This document shows positions 1 through 5,264 of a stretch of 11,363 bases of DNA, piece after piece. The notes under the pieces are model-generated. The model was not told the origin of the DNA and did not search any database. It saw only the letters and a program-made list of their open reading frames with translations. The stretch is from NCBI GenBank assembly GCA_902464345.1, contig CABQJA010000059.1, positions 1 through 11,363 of the forward strand. Reading direction: 5' to 3'. Position numbers and translations under genes: made by a program. The stretch's first letter is position 1. Each line of letters begins with the position of its first letter. The DNA comes from an uncultured Clostridium sp. Lineage in GTDB: Bacteria > Bacillota > Clostridia > Lachnospirales > Lachnospiraceae.

Positions 1-10
1 ATAATCAAAT

Positions 11-27
11 GTCTACTATTATTAGAC
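11..27. promoter_or_regulatory. Candidate PerR/Fur-type operator upstream of perR
   Basis: The 17-bp sequence GTCTACTATTATTAGAC is an 8-1-8 inverted repeat with only one mismatched pair. Its inner 15 bp have the 7-1-7 geometry of B. subtilis PerR and Fur boxes. A possible -10 element (TATATT, 28-33) follows directly, so the palindrome would fill the spacer between -35 and -10. That position suits repression of the perR gene 47 bp downstream. The symmetry is seen directly. The assignment to PerR rests on location and family knowledge, and the bases differ from the B. subtilis PerR consensus in the outer arms. Confidence 0.55.
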
Positions 28-73
28 TATATTTGTTAGAAAACGATTTGCACAAAATGGAGACCAGTTATCT

Positions 74-472
74 ATGAAGCGAAGTTATCAGCGTGAAGTT
101 ATTCTTGAATATTTGAAAACCCGAACGGATCACCCAACCGCGGATAAGGTATATGCGGCTGTCCGGGAGACCATTCCGAATATCAGTCTGGGTACTGTAT
201 ACCGGAATCTGTCGCAGTTATCGGATAATGGTATGATTCTTCGCATTACCTGTGATACAAAGGAAGACCATTTTGACGCAAACACCCATCCGCATCCACA
301 TCTTTTCTGCCGGGAATGCGGCGGAGTCTCTGATATTCCGGTTCATTCCATGCCGGATCTGACACAGCTAGTGGCACCTTCCTTCCACGGTTCCATTCAG
401 GAATACAGTATTACCTATTACGGAACCTGTGAAGCCTGTCTGCAGAAACAACTGCAGGCTCAGGATGCCTGA
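74..472 (+). CDS. perR: Peroxide-sensing Fur-family repressor, PerR type
   Basis: This is a 132-residue Fur-family metalloregulator, predicted to be a cytoplasmic dimeric repressor of peroxide-defence and metal-homeostasis genes. Residues 1-55 form the winged-helix DNA-binding domain (HPTADKVY at 20-27, SLGTVYRNL at 38-46). The rest is the dimerisation and metal domain. Two CxxC pairs, C79/C82 and C119/C122, match the structural zinc site. Aligned by eye to B. subtilis PerR, the regulatory metal ligands H37, D85, H91, H93 and D104 correspond to H20, D68, H74, H76 and D87, so all five are present. The aspartate at D68 is the residue that typically marks PerR rather than Fur, which usually has Glu there. 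A GGAG lies 11 nt before the ATG. The gene appears to autoregulate through the palindrome at 11-27. It stands alone, and no katA, ahpC or rubrerythrin gene is visible in the window. Confidence 0.9.
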   Translation: MKRSYQREVILEYLKTRTDHPTADKVYAAVRETIPNISLGTVYRNLSQLSDNGMILRITCDTKEDHFDANTHPHPHLFCRECGGVSDIPVHSMPDLTQLVAPSFHGSIQEYSITYYGTCEACLQKQLQAQDA

Positions 473-483
473 TTATCTTCTTT
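455..483 (+). terminator. Weak possible terminator overlapping the perR stop
   Basis: A short stem, CAGGC (455-459) paired with GCCTG (467-471), is followed by a T-rich stretch ATTATCTTCTTT. It overlaps the last codons of perR. The stem is only 5 bp, so termination efficiency is doubtful. Confidence 0.28.
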
Positions 484-495
484 ACCAAACCTTAT

Positions 496-524
496 ATGCC
501 ATATCGGGATATATCGCTTATAAT
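496..524 (+). promoter_or_regulatory. Possible promoter with internal palindrome before the 146-aa gene
   Basis: A consensus -10 TATAAT lies at 519-524, about 40 bp before the ATG at 565. No good -35 is present at 17 bp spacing (496-501 reads ATGCCA). A perfect 12-bp dyad ATATCGGGATAT (501-512) sits in the spacer and could be an operator. The evidence is the hexamer and the dyad only. Confidence 0.35.
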
Positions 525-564
525 CAGTTTATATTGATTTATTGATTGGGATTTGAGGTTTGGA

Positions 565-1005
565 ATGATTCGCAACGCATTTTTTGAACTGTTTATCATA
601 TGCACTTTACTTATTACCGGAATGTGTCAGGATATTCTTCCTGCAGATTCCTCTTTGTTGTATTCCGAATGTTCAGAATCGGATTCCCGCTCTCTGACCA
701 CAGTTATTAATCAGCTTAAAAATCAGTCCAGCCTGCTGGAATTGCCACCGGAGCACCTGGAGCAGACCACCGGCAATGATATCCTTACACAGGCCAGATT
801 TCAGTCGGCCGCTCATGCCACATCGATCAGCCGCAGAAGCACATCATTTTGTAATCCGTTATGGTACATATTCTTTTATTTTCTGCTTTGTTGCTTCCCG
901 ATCCATATTACTGCGTGGTTCTATCACCCCTTTGGACCACTGGCCTCTATTATTTACTACATACACCGGCAGGACGGTCAGAAACCGGCCAACTCTTTTC
1001 TATAA
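565..1005 (+). CDS. Unrecognised small membrane protein (146 aa)
   Basis: I do not recognise this protein. The ATG at 565 is preferred to the in-frame TTG at 553 because GAGG (555-558) sits 6 nt ahead of it. The protein opens with a hydrophobic segment (about 5-20) that could be a signal peptide or membrane anchor. A polar Ser/Leu/Gln-rich region (about 22-95) follows. The C-terminal part is strongly hydrophobic and aromatic (about 99-132: WYIFFYFLLCCFPIH, then IIYYIH) and ends in a short basic tail. It contains six cysteines, including a CC pair at 109-110. It follows perR on the same strand with its own candidate -10 at 519-524. The open frame, start context and organised hydrophobicity suggest a real gene, but no domain or function can be assigned. 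Confidence 0.55.
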   Translation: MIRNAFFELFIICTLLITGMCQDILPADSSLLYSECSESDSRSLTTVINQLKNQSSLLELPPEHLEQTTGNDILTQARFQSAAHATSISRRSTSFCNPLWYIFFYFLLCCFPIHITAWFYHPFGPLASIIYYIHRQDGQKPANSFL

Positions 1006-1052
1006 TTCTTATAAATAATACCAAAAACTGAATTAAGAAAGGAGCGAGCATT

Positions 1053-1193
1053 ATGTTTCGTGATATATTAGTTGGCATTATGGCCGTTGCAGCGCTGATT
1101 GTAGGCATTACTGCCTTTATTATGGAGAATAAGAAATCTTCCAAATCGGACGATGTGACAGAGTCGGCAACTGACAGTTCTGCTCAGAAATAA
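1053..1193 (+). CDS. 46-residue single-pass membrane microprotein
   Basis: This short gene encodes 46 residues beginning MFRDILVGIMAVAALIVG. A strong Shine-Dalgarno (AAGAAAGGAG, 1036-1045) lies 7 nt before the ATG. Residues 5-24 form one clear transmembrane helix with a small Ala/Gly/Ile core. A cytoplasm-like polar tail follows (ENKKSSKSDD, then Ser/Thr-rich to the end). It starts 47 nt after the upstream 146-aa gene and may be co-transcribed with it. A strong dyad lies just after its stop. Small hydrophobic proteins of this shape often act as accessory subunits or membrane-active regulators, but nothing here says which. The coding call rests on the SD, the clean helix and the terminator-like structure after it. 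Confidence 0.65.
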   Translation: MFRDILVGIMAVAALIVGITAFIMENKKSSKSDDVTESATDSSAQK

Positions 1194-1199
1194 CCCAAC

Positions 1200-1225
1200 A
1201 GCCCCGGCAGGTACCTGCCGGGGCT
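1200..1225. terminator. 26-bp perfect palindrome between convergent genes
   Basis: A perfect GC-rich inverted repeat has arms AGCCCCGGCAGGT and ACCTGCCGGGGCT with no unpaired bases in the DNA; the RNA would have a 4-nt GTAC loop. It sits between the stop of the microprotein (1193) and the stop of spoIIID (1265), so it can serve both strands. The T-run after it is poor on the plus strand (ATTGACCATTT) and moderate on the minus strand (GTTGGGTTATTT). It is probably a bidirectional terminator or 3' end stabiliser. Confidence 0.6.
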
Positions 1226-1264
1226 ATTGACCATTTGCAATTATTCTTCTAATTCTCTTTGTAA

Positions 1265-1537
1265 TCAATGATAGCTTCTGACTGCCTCATGCTGATGCAG
1301 GTATTTTTCCTTCGTTGCCATTCCACCACGGATGTGGCGTTCGGATTTATTTACGTCCAGAACCACCCGTGCCTGTGCTGCCAGAGATGGATTAATCTGC
1401 GCCAACCGTTCTGTAATATCCTTATGTACCGTTGATTTTGAAATGCCAAACTTCTTAGCTGCCTGCCGTACTGTGGCATTCTGTTCTACGATATATTGAG
1501 CAATCTCCATTGCCCGTTCTTCAATATAGGCTTTCAC
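1265..1537 (-). CDS. spoIIID: Sporulation transcription factor SpoIIID
   Basis: This 90-residue protein is SpoIIID, the mother-cell DNA-binding regulator made under sigma-E that activates and represses genes on the way to sigma-K. The match is near full-length: the N terminus MKAYIEERAMEIA, the helix-turn-helix TVRQAAKKFGISKSTVHKDI (about 22-41), the segment INPSLAAQ, and the conserved NKSERHIRGG motif followed by ATKEKYL. The family length is about 90 residues, so the gene looks intact. The start is GTG at 1537, supported by GAGGGT about 6 nt upstream. The gene is single and convergent with the microprotein gene. A candidate sigma-E promoter lies at 1565-1593. Its presence says the organism is, or recently was, a spore former. 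Confidence 0.95.
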   Translation of the reverse strand: MKAYIEERAMEIAQYIVEQNATVRQAAKKFGISKSTVHKDITERLAQINPSLAAQARVVLDVNKSERHIRGGMATKEKYLHQHEAVRSYH

Positions 1538-1564
1538 GAAAGACCCTCGTCGCTTTGTTTTTAC

Positions 1565-1593
1565 AACTTATGCAAAAAGCCGGGGTTGTATTA
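1565..1593 (-). promoter_or_regulatory. Candidate sigma-E promoter of spoIIID
   Basis: Reading the minus strand, TAATACA (1587-1593) is followed after 14 nt by CATAAGTT (1565-1572). The B. subtilis sigma-E pattern is roughly KMATATT, 13-15 nt, CATACANT. Each element matches 5 of 7 defined positions, and the expected start point falls about 20 nt upstream of the GTG. spoIIID is a sigma-E gene in B. subtilis, which makes this placement meaningful. Confidence 0.4.
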
Positions 1594-1665
1594 CTGTTTC
1601 TTCCTTCATGTCAAAATCATCCCATTATATGGTCCATTTCCGCCCTGTTTTTGACCTGCTTTCTT

Positions 1666-1674
1666 TGTTATAAT
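1666..1674 (+). promoter_or_regulatory. Extended -10 promoter for the MFS gene
   Basis: TGTTATAAT contains a consensus -10 (TATAAT, 1669-1674) with the TGn extension. It lies 45 bp before the MFS start codon. The -35 at 17-bp spacing is poor (TGTTTT at 1646-1651), as is common for extended -10 promoters. The nearby TTGACC (1651-1656) is only 12 bp away, too close to be its partner. Confidence 0.5.
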
Positions 1675-1719
1675 CTTTGCCAGAATGTTTAGAAAATAAA
1701 TGAATTTAAGGAGTCTGTT

Positions 1720-2898
1720 ATGTTTCAATTACTTTTAGCAATTATATATCTGGCCTTTATCAGTCTGGGATTGCCGGACTCGCTGCTGGGTGCCGCATGG
1801 CCAAGCATGTATCCGGAGTTTCAGGTACCGGTTTCCTACGCCGGCATTATCTCCATGGTGATTGCTCTCGGCACTGTCATTTCCAGCCTGATGAGTGACC
1901 GCCTGACAAAGCGTCTCGGTGCCGGCCTGGTCACTGCTATCAGTGTCGCTATGACGGCTCTGGCACTCTTCGGCTTTTCCTTCAGCCATTCCTTCTGGGT
2001 GCTGATCCTGTGGTCCGTTCCTTACGGTCTCGGCGCCGGAAGTGTAGATGCTGCGTTAAATAATTATGTTGCCCTGCATTATAAAAGCCGGCACATGAGT
2101 TGGCTGCACTGTATGTGGGGAGTCGGTGCCTCCGCCGGTCCTTATATTATGGGATTCGCATTAAGCCACGGTCAGAACTGGAATGGCGGCTATCGCTACA
2201 TCGGTATCCTGCAGGTGATACTTACCTTTATCCTGTTCATCAGTCTGCCTCTCTGGAAGAAAGAGAAAAAGGATGCAGCATCCGAATCCGATACCGAATC
2301 CGATACCACATCCGATCATATACTGACATTACGTGAAATCTTTGCAATTCCGGGAGCAAAATCCGTTATGCTGATGTTTTTCTGTTATAGTGCGATTGAG
2401 CAGACCAGTGGTCTGTGGGCCAGCAGTTATCTGGTTCTGCATAAAGGTGTTGCTCCGGAAACCGCTGCCGCTTTCGCCAGCCTGTTTTATATCGGAATCA
2501 CGATCGGTCGTGCGATCAGCGGATTCATTACCATGAAGTTAAACGATACGCAGATGATCCGCCTTGGTCAGGGAATCATTCTTCTTGGTGTGCTCGCTCT
2601 ATTCCTGCCACTTGGAAGTACCGTATCACTGATTGGCTTCATTCTGATCGGTCTCGGCTGTGCTCCGATCTATCCATGTATTATCCATTCTACGCCGGAT
2701 CATTTCGGTGCTGACCGCTCACAGGCTATTATCGGTGTCCAGATGGCCAGTGCTTACGTCGGAACCTGCCTTATGCCACCGGTTTTCGGTCTGATTGCAA
2801 ACAACATTACGGTTGCCCTGTTACCGGCATACCTTATCCTCTTTTTGATCCTGTTAAGTGTTATGCATGAGATTCTGATACAGAAGACAAAGGAGTAA
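1720..2898 (+). CDS. Major facilitator superfamily transporter, FHS/sugar-porter-like
   Basis: This 392-residue integral membrane protein has about 12 predicted helices in two bundles. They are separated by a hydrophilic loop (about 180-205), the MFS layout. An MFS motif-A-like segment, SDRLTKRLG (59-67), follows helix 2. The segment GLGAGSVDAALNNYVA (103-118) and the later SWLHCMWGVGASAGP resemble the fucose/glucose (FHS) branch, so a sugar or related polyol is a possible substrate. Substrate cannot be fixed from sequence. AAGGAG precedes the ATG by about 6 nt. The central loop has a 12-bp tandem repeat giving ESDT ESDT TSDH. The gene is monocistronic: it has its own extended -10 promoter and ends in a long stem-loop at 2878-2920. 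Confidence 0.85.
   Translation: MFQLLLAIIYLAFISLGLPDSLLGAAWPSMYPEFQVPVSYAGIISMVIALGTVISSLMSDRLTKRLGAGLVTAISVAMTALALFGFSFSHSFWVLILWSVPYGLGAGSVDAALNNYVALHYKSRHMSWLHCMWGVGASAGPYIMGFALSHGQNWNGGYRYIGILQVILTFILFISLPLWKKEKKDAASESDTESDTTSDHILTLREIFAIPGAKSVMLMFFCYSAIEQTSGLWASSYLVLHKGVAPETAAAFASLFYIGITIGRAISGFITMKLNDTQMIRLGQGIILLGVLALFLPLGSTVSLIGFILIGLGCAPIYPCIIHSTPDHFGADRSQAIIGVQMASAYVGTCLMPPVFGLIANNITVALLPAYLILFLILLSVMHEILIQKTKE
2282..2317 (+). repeat. 12-bp in-frame tandem repeat in the MFS central loop
   Basis: CCGAATCCGATA occurs twice head to tail (2282-2293, 2294-2305). A third degenerate copy, CCACATCCGATC (2306-2317), differs at three positions. Each unit adds four acidic/polar residues to the cytoplasmic loop, so copy-number change would keep the frame. 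Confidence 0.85.
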
Positions 2899-2920
2899 TT
2901 ATCTCCTTCGTCTTCTGTAT
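2878..2920. terminator. 18-bp stem-loop shared by convergent MFS and lipoprotein genes
   Basis: The left arm (2878-2895) pairs with the right arm (2903-2920) around a 7-nt loop that includes part of the MFS stop codon. There is a single imperfect pair: A-C in plus-strand RNA, which becomes G-U in minus-strand RNA. The hairpin therefore folds fully on the lipoprotein transcript. No U-tract follows on either side, so it may act as a transcript end stabiliser or insulate the converging transcripts. Confidence 0.55.
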
Positions 2921-2948
2921 TGCATATGCTCAGTATTGCATATGCTGA
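2917..2948. repeat. 16-bp tandem duplication at the lipoprotein stop codon
   Basis: GTATTGCATATGCTCA (2917-2932) is followed directly by GTATTGCATATGCTGA (2933-2948), with 15 of 16 bases identical. One copy encodes the last residues of the lipoprotein (His-Met-Gln-Tyr and stop). The other lies just past the stop and abuts the shared hairpin. It looks like a recent slippage duplication. Confidence 0.8.
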
Positions 2949-3394
2949 ATTTCCAGTTCCTTACATATTTTCTCACCGGAAACTATGTCCTTCCTACATT
3001 TCACAACATCTAAATCCGCCTCATATTCATAATACTCATTCAGATTACTGATCCATTCATCATCCCCTTCTGTACAGATCAAATAACTTATCACACCCGT
3101 CTCTCTGCCATTTGCATCATAGTTTGGCTGTACATTCAACTGCACCTCTGTTGCTCCAGTATATCCTCCGATCATGTTAGCAGCATTTATTTCCATATCA
3201 TAAATAACTAAATCCCCTATCTGATATCTTATAATATCTCCATATATAATCATGGAATTCGGATCCGTCATTGCGCTCTGCGCACGCAGAACCGCATCCT
3301 TTGTAACATCATATACACTACTGCACCCACCGGTTACCAGCATAACAGCCAGGCTCAATACCACTATCATCATTTGTTTCATCGCTTTTTTCAT
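2930..3394 (-). CDS. Small predicted lipoprotein of unknown function (154 aa)
   Basis: The chosen start is the ATG at 3394, preceded by AGGAGG at 9 nt; an upstream in-frame codon at 3424 lacks such a site. The N terminus MKKAMKQMM is basic. A hydrophobic stretch (10-20) follows and then VTGGCSS, with C24 as the likely lipidated cysteine. Thr at -3 is not the classical lipobox residue, so simple secretion is an alternative. The mature part is acidic, about 130 residues, rich in Tyr, Asp and Glu, and I recognise no domain in it. A palindrome AAGTCATCTGACTT (3430-3443) and a TATAAT on the minus strand (3455-3460) lie upstream. It is downstream of and co-directional with the amt gene but 141 bp away, so probably separately transcribed. 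It looks more AT-rich than the amt operon. Confidence 0.65.
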   Translation of the reverse strand: MKKAMKQMMIVVLSLAVMLVTGGCSSVYDVTKDAVLRAQSAMTDPNSMIIYGDIIRYQIGDLVIYDMEINAANMIGGYTGATEVQLNVQPNYDANGRETGVISYLICTEGDDEWISNLNEYYEYEADLDVVKCRKDIVSGEKICKELEIQHMQY

Positions 3395-3429
3395 AATACA
3401 AATCCTCCTCTGCACTCTGCTCATGTTTT

Positions 3430-3460
3430 AAGTCATCTGACTTATACTTATGATTATAGT
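3430..3460 (-). promoter_or_regulatory. Possible -10 and operator before the lipoprotein gene
   Basis: On the minus strand TATAAT (3455-3460) is followed by the 14-bp dyad AAGTCAGATGACTT (3430-3443, 6-bp arms) and then the Shine-Dalgarno. No convincing -35 was seen. The arrangement fits a promoter with a downstream operator, on weak evidence. Confidence 0.35.
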
Positions 3461-3535
3461 TTCAGAGGAGGACATATTCTGTCATTATGCAATTAGAACC
3501 TAACAAATAATTTATAACAACTACACCGATCCGTA

Positions 3536-5248
3536 TCAGTCTTCATCATTCAGAGCTTTCTTACCCATACTACCGGTCCGGACTCGCATGACATCCGTAA
3601 CATCCGTAACAAATATCTTACCATCGCCAACCTGACCGCTATGCAGAGCCCTCTGTGCCGCAGCCACTACTAGGCCCGGATCTACGGTAGATACTACAAT
3701 ATCTACCTGAACCTTCGGAAGCAGGTTCATACTCATCCGGACGCCACGATAACTGCCGGAACGTCCCTTCTGAACACCACATCCAACTACATTGCTAACT
3801 GTCATACCGGTGACACCGATAACAGCCATAGCATCCTTTAAGACGCCGAATTTATCCTCATTACAGATGATTGTAATCTTGGTATACCGTTCTCCGGAAC
3901 GTTCTGCCGCATCCGTGATCACTACCGGCTCCAGATCATCCAGATCCAGATCAAACTCATCCTCTACGGTATGTACCGGTGCTGCCAGCTGGAAGTCTGC
4001 ATAAGCTGCCGGAAGTCCGTGTTCACTCATATCCAGACCAAGGATCTCGTCCTCCTTGCTGACACGTAAGCCGACAAACTTCTTAAGCAGGAAGAATGTC
4101 AGTGTCATGCATGCTGCCGTAAATGCTGCAATTGCTACAATACCAAGCAGCTGAACTACCAGCAGATTAAAGGTACCGGAATAGAACAAGCCAAGCTCTG
4201 TATCAAACAGACCAATTGCAAAAGTACCCCAGATACCGCTGATACCATGAACCGCAACTGCTCCGACCGGATCATCGATATGTAACTTCTTATCAATAAA
4301 CTCTGTACCGATTACCACCAGGATACCTGCAACCGCTCCGATAATGATGGAACCTACCGCATCCAGATATGCACATCCGGCAGTAACAGATACCAGACCG
4401 GCGATCACCGCATTCAGGCACATTGCTACATCCGGATGTCCGTTCTTCCACCAGGTAAAGAGCATACATGCGATCAATGCTGCCGATGGTGCCAGCGTTG
4501 TTGTCATAAAGATTCTTCCGAGCTGTGTTACCGAAGAAGCTGCCGCACCGTTAAATCCGTACCAGCCAAACCAGAGAATAAAACATCCCAGAGCTGCCAT
4601 CGGAATCGAATGTCCCGGAATTGCATTGGCAACCGTCTTGCCCTTCTCATCCTTATGATACTTATCCATTCTCGGTCCGACAAAATAAGCACCGATCAGT
4701 GCTGTGATACCACCCACCATATGAATGGCACAGGAACCTGCAAAATCTGTAAATCCAAGCTTTGCCAGCCAGCCCTGACTGTTCCATACCCAGCCTGCTT
4801 CAATCGGAAATACCAGTGCACTCATTACGATGGAATAAATGCAATATGCACTGAACTTCGTCCGTTCTGCAAGAGCACCTGCCGCAATCGTTGTCGCAGT
4901 CGCGCAGAACACAACGCCAAATACAAAGGTACTGCACTGTCCGGAAGACGGGAATCCGTTAAAATCCTTTAACAGATCAAACTCCGGTACACCAACCCAT
5001 CCGCTGAAATATGCTTTGGATTTCATCAGATAGAATCCAATCAGCACAAATGCAATAGACCCGATACAGAAATCCACGAAATTCTTCATGATAATATTTC
5101 CCGCATTTTTTGCCCTTGTAAATCCGGTTTCTACCATAGCAAATCCACACTGCATAAAGAATACCAAAACCGTTCCTGCCAGAAACCAGATGGCAAGTCC
5201 TGCCCCTTCTGCAGTTGCTACATTTGCTGCTAATAAACCTGTATTCAT
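3536..5248 (-). CDS. Ammonium channel (Amt) fused to a PII signalling domain
   Basis: This 570-residue protein has an Amt/Mep channel (about 12-395, 11 helices expected) and a PII domain (about 455-565), joined by a very acidic linker (EDEFDLDLDDLEP region, about 429-441). Channel hallmarks are DFAG with D168, the twin pore histidines H176 and H334, and W155 near the external gate. Mapped to E. coli GlnB, the PII part keeps Q39 (Q493), Y46 (Y500), R47 (R501), K58 (K512), K90 (K544), R101 (R555) and R103 (R557), along with GDGKIF. These are the ATP/2-oxoglutarate site and the T-loop arginine that plugs AmtB. The uridylylated tyrosine Y51 is Met (M505). The ATG at 5248 is chosen over an upstream GTG (5254), which would touch the SD; AAAGGAGG is 7 nt before the ATG. 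It starts 16 nt after 4hbD, so it is co-transcribed. Expected role: ammonium uptake gated in cis by carbon/nitrogen state. Confidence 0.93.
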   Translation of the reverse strand: MNTGLLAANVATAEGAGLAIWFLAGTVLVFFMQCGFAMVETGFTRAKNAGNIIMKNFVDFCIGSIAFVLIGFYLMKSKAYFSGWVGVPEFDLLKDFNGFPSSGQCSTFVFGVVFCATATTIAAGALAERTKFSAYCIYSIVMSALVFPIEAGWVWNSQGWLAKLGFTDFAGSCAIHMVGGITALIGAYFVGPRMDKYHKDEKGKTVANAIPGHSIPMAALGCFILWFGWYGFNGAAASSVTQLGRIFMTTTLAPSAALIACMLFTWWKNGHPDVAMCLNAVIAGLVSVTAGCAYLDAVGSIIIGAVAGILVVIGTEFIDKKLHIDDPVGAVAVHGISGIWGTFAIGLFDTELGLFYSGTFNLLVVQLLGIVAIAAFTAACMTLTFFLLKKFVGLRVSKEDEILGLDMSEHGLPAAYADFQLAAPVHTVEDEFDLDLDDLEPVVITDAAERSGERYTKITIICNEDKFGVLKDAMAVIGVTGMTVSNVVGCGVQKGRSGSYRGVRMSMNLLPKVQVDIVVSTVDPGLVVAAAQRALHSGQVGDGKIFVTDVTDVMRVRTGSMGKKALNDED

Positions 5249-5264
5249 AAGCACTCCTCCTTTA

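Noticed and set aside
950..1144. Minus-strand 64-codon open frame
   Set aside because: It overlaps the microprotein gene and the end of the 146-aa gene on the other strand, has no Shine-Dalgarno, and its hydrophobicity mirrors the plus-strand helix.
1200..1225. Perfect 26-bp palindrome as a recombination or attachment site
   Set aside because: It is located between two convergent stop codons with no integrase nearby; a transcript-end hairpin is the simpler explanation.
1651..1674. TTGACC and TATAAT as a standard sigma-A promoter pair
   Set aside because: The spacer is only 12 bp, far below the 16-18 bp needed; the extended -10 reading is preferred.
1510..1692. Plus-strand 60-codon open frame over the spoIIID start region
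   Set aside because: It covers the spoIIID promoter and 5' end, lacks a ribosome binding site, and runs through the MFS promoter region.
4344..4972. Plus-strand open frames inside the Amt-PII gene
   Set aside because: They are Cys/His/Ser-rich shadow frames opposite a clearly conserved transporter gene, with no start signals.
5246..5254. GTG at 5254 as start of the Amt-PII gene
   Set aside because: It lies 1 nt after the Shine-Dalgarno core; the ATG at 5248 has the normal 7-nt spacing.
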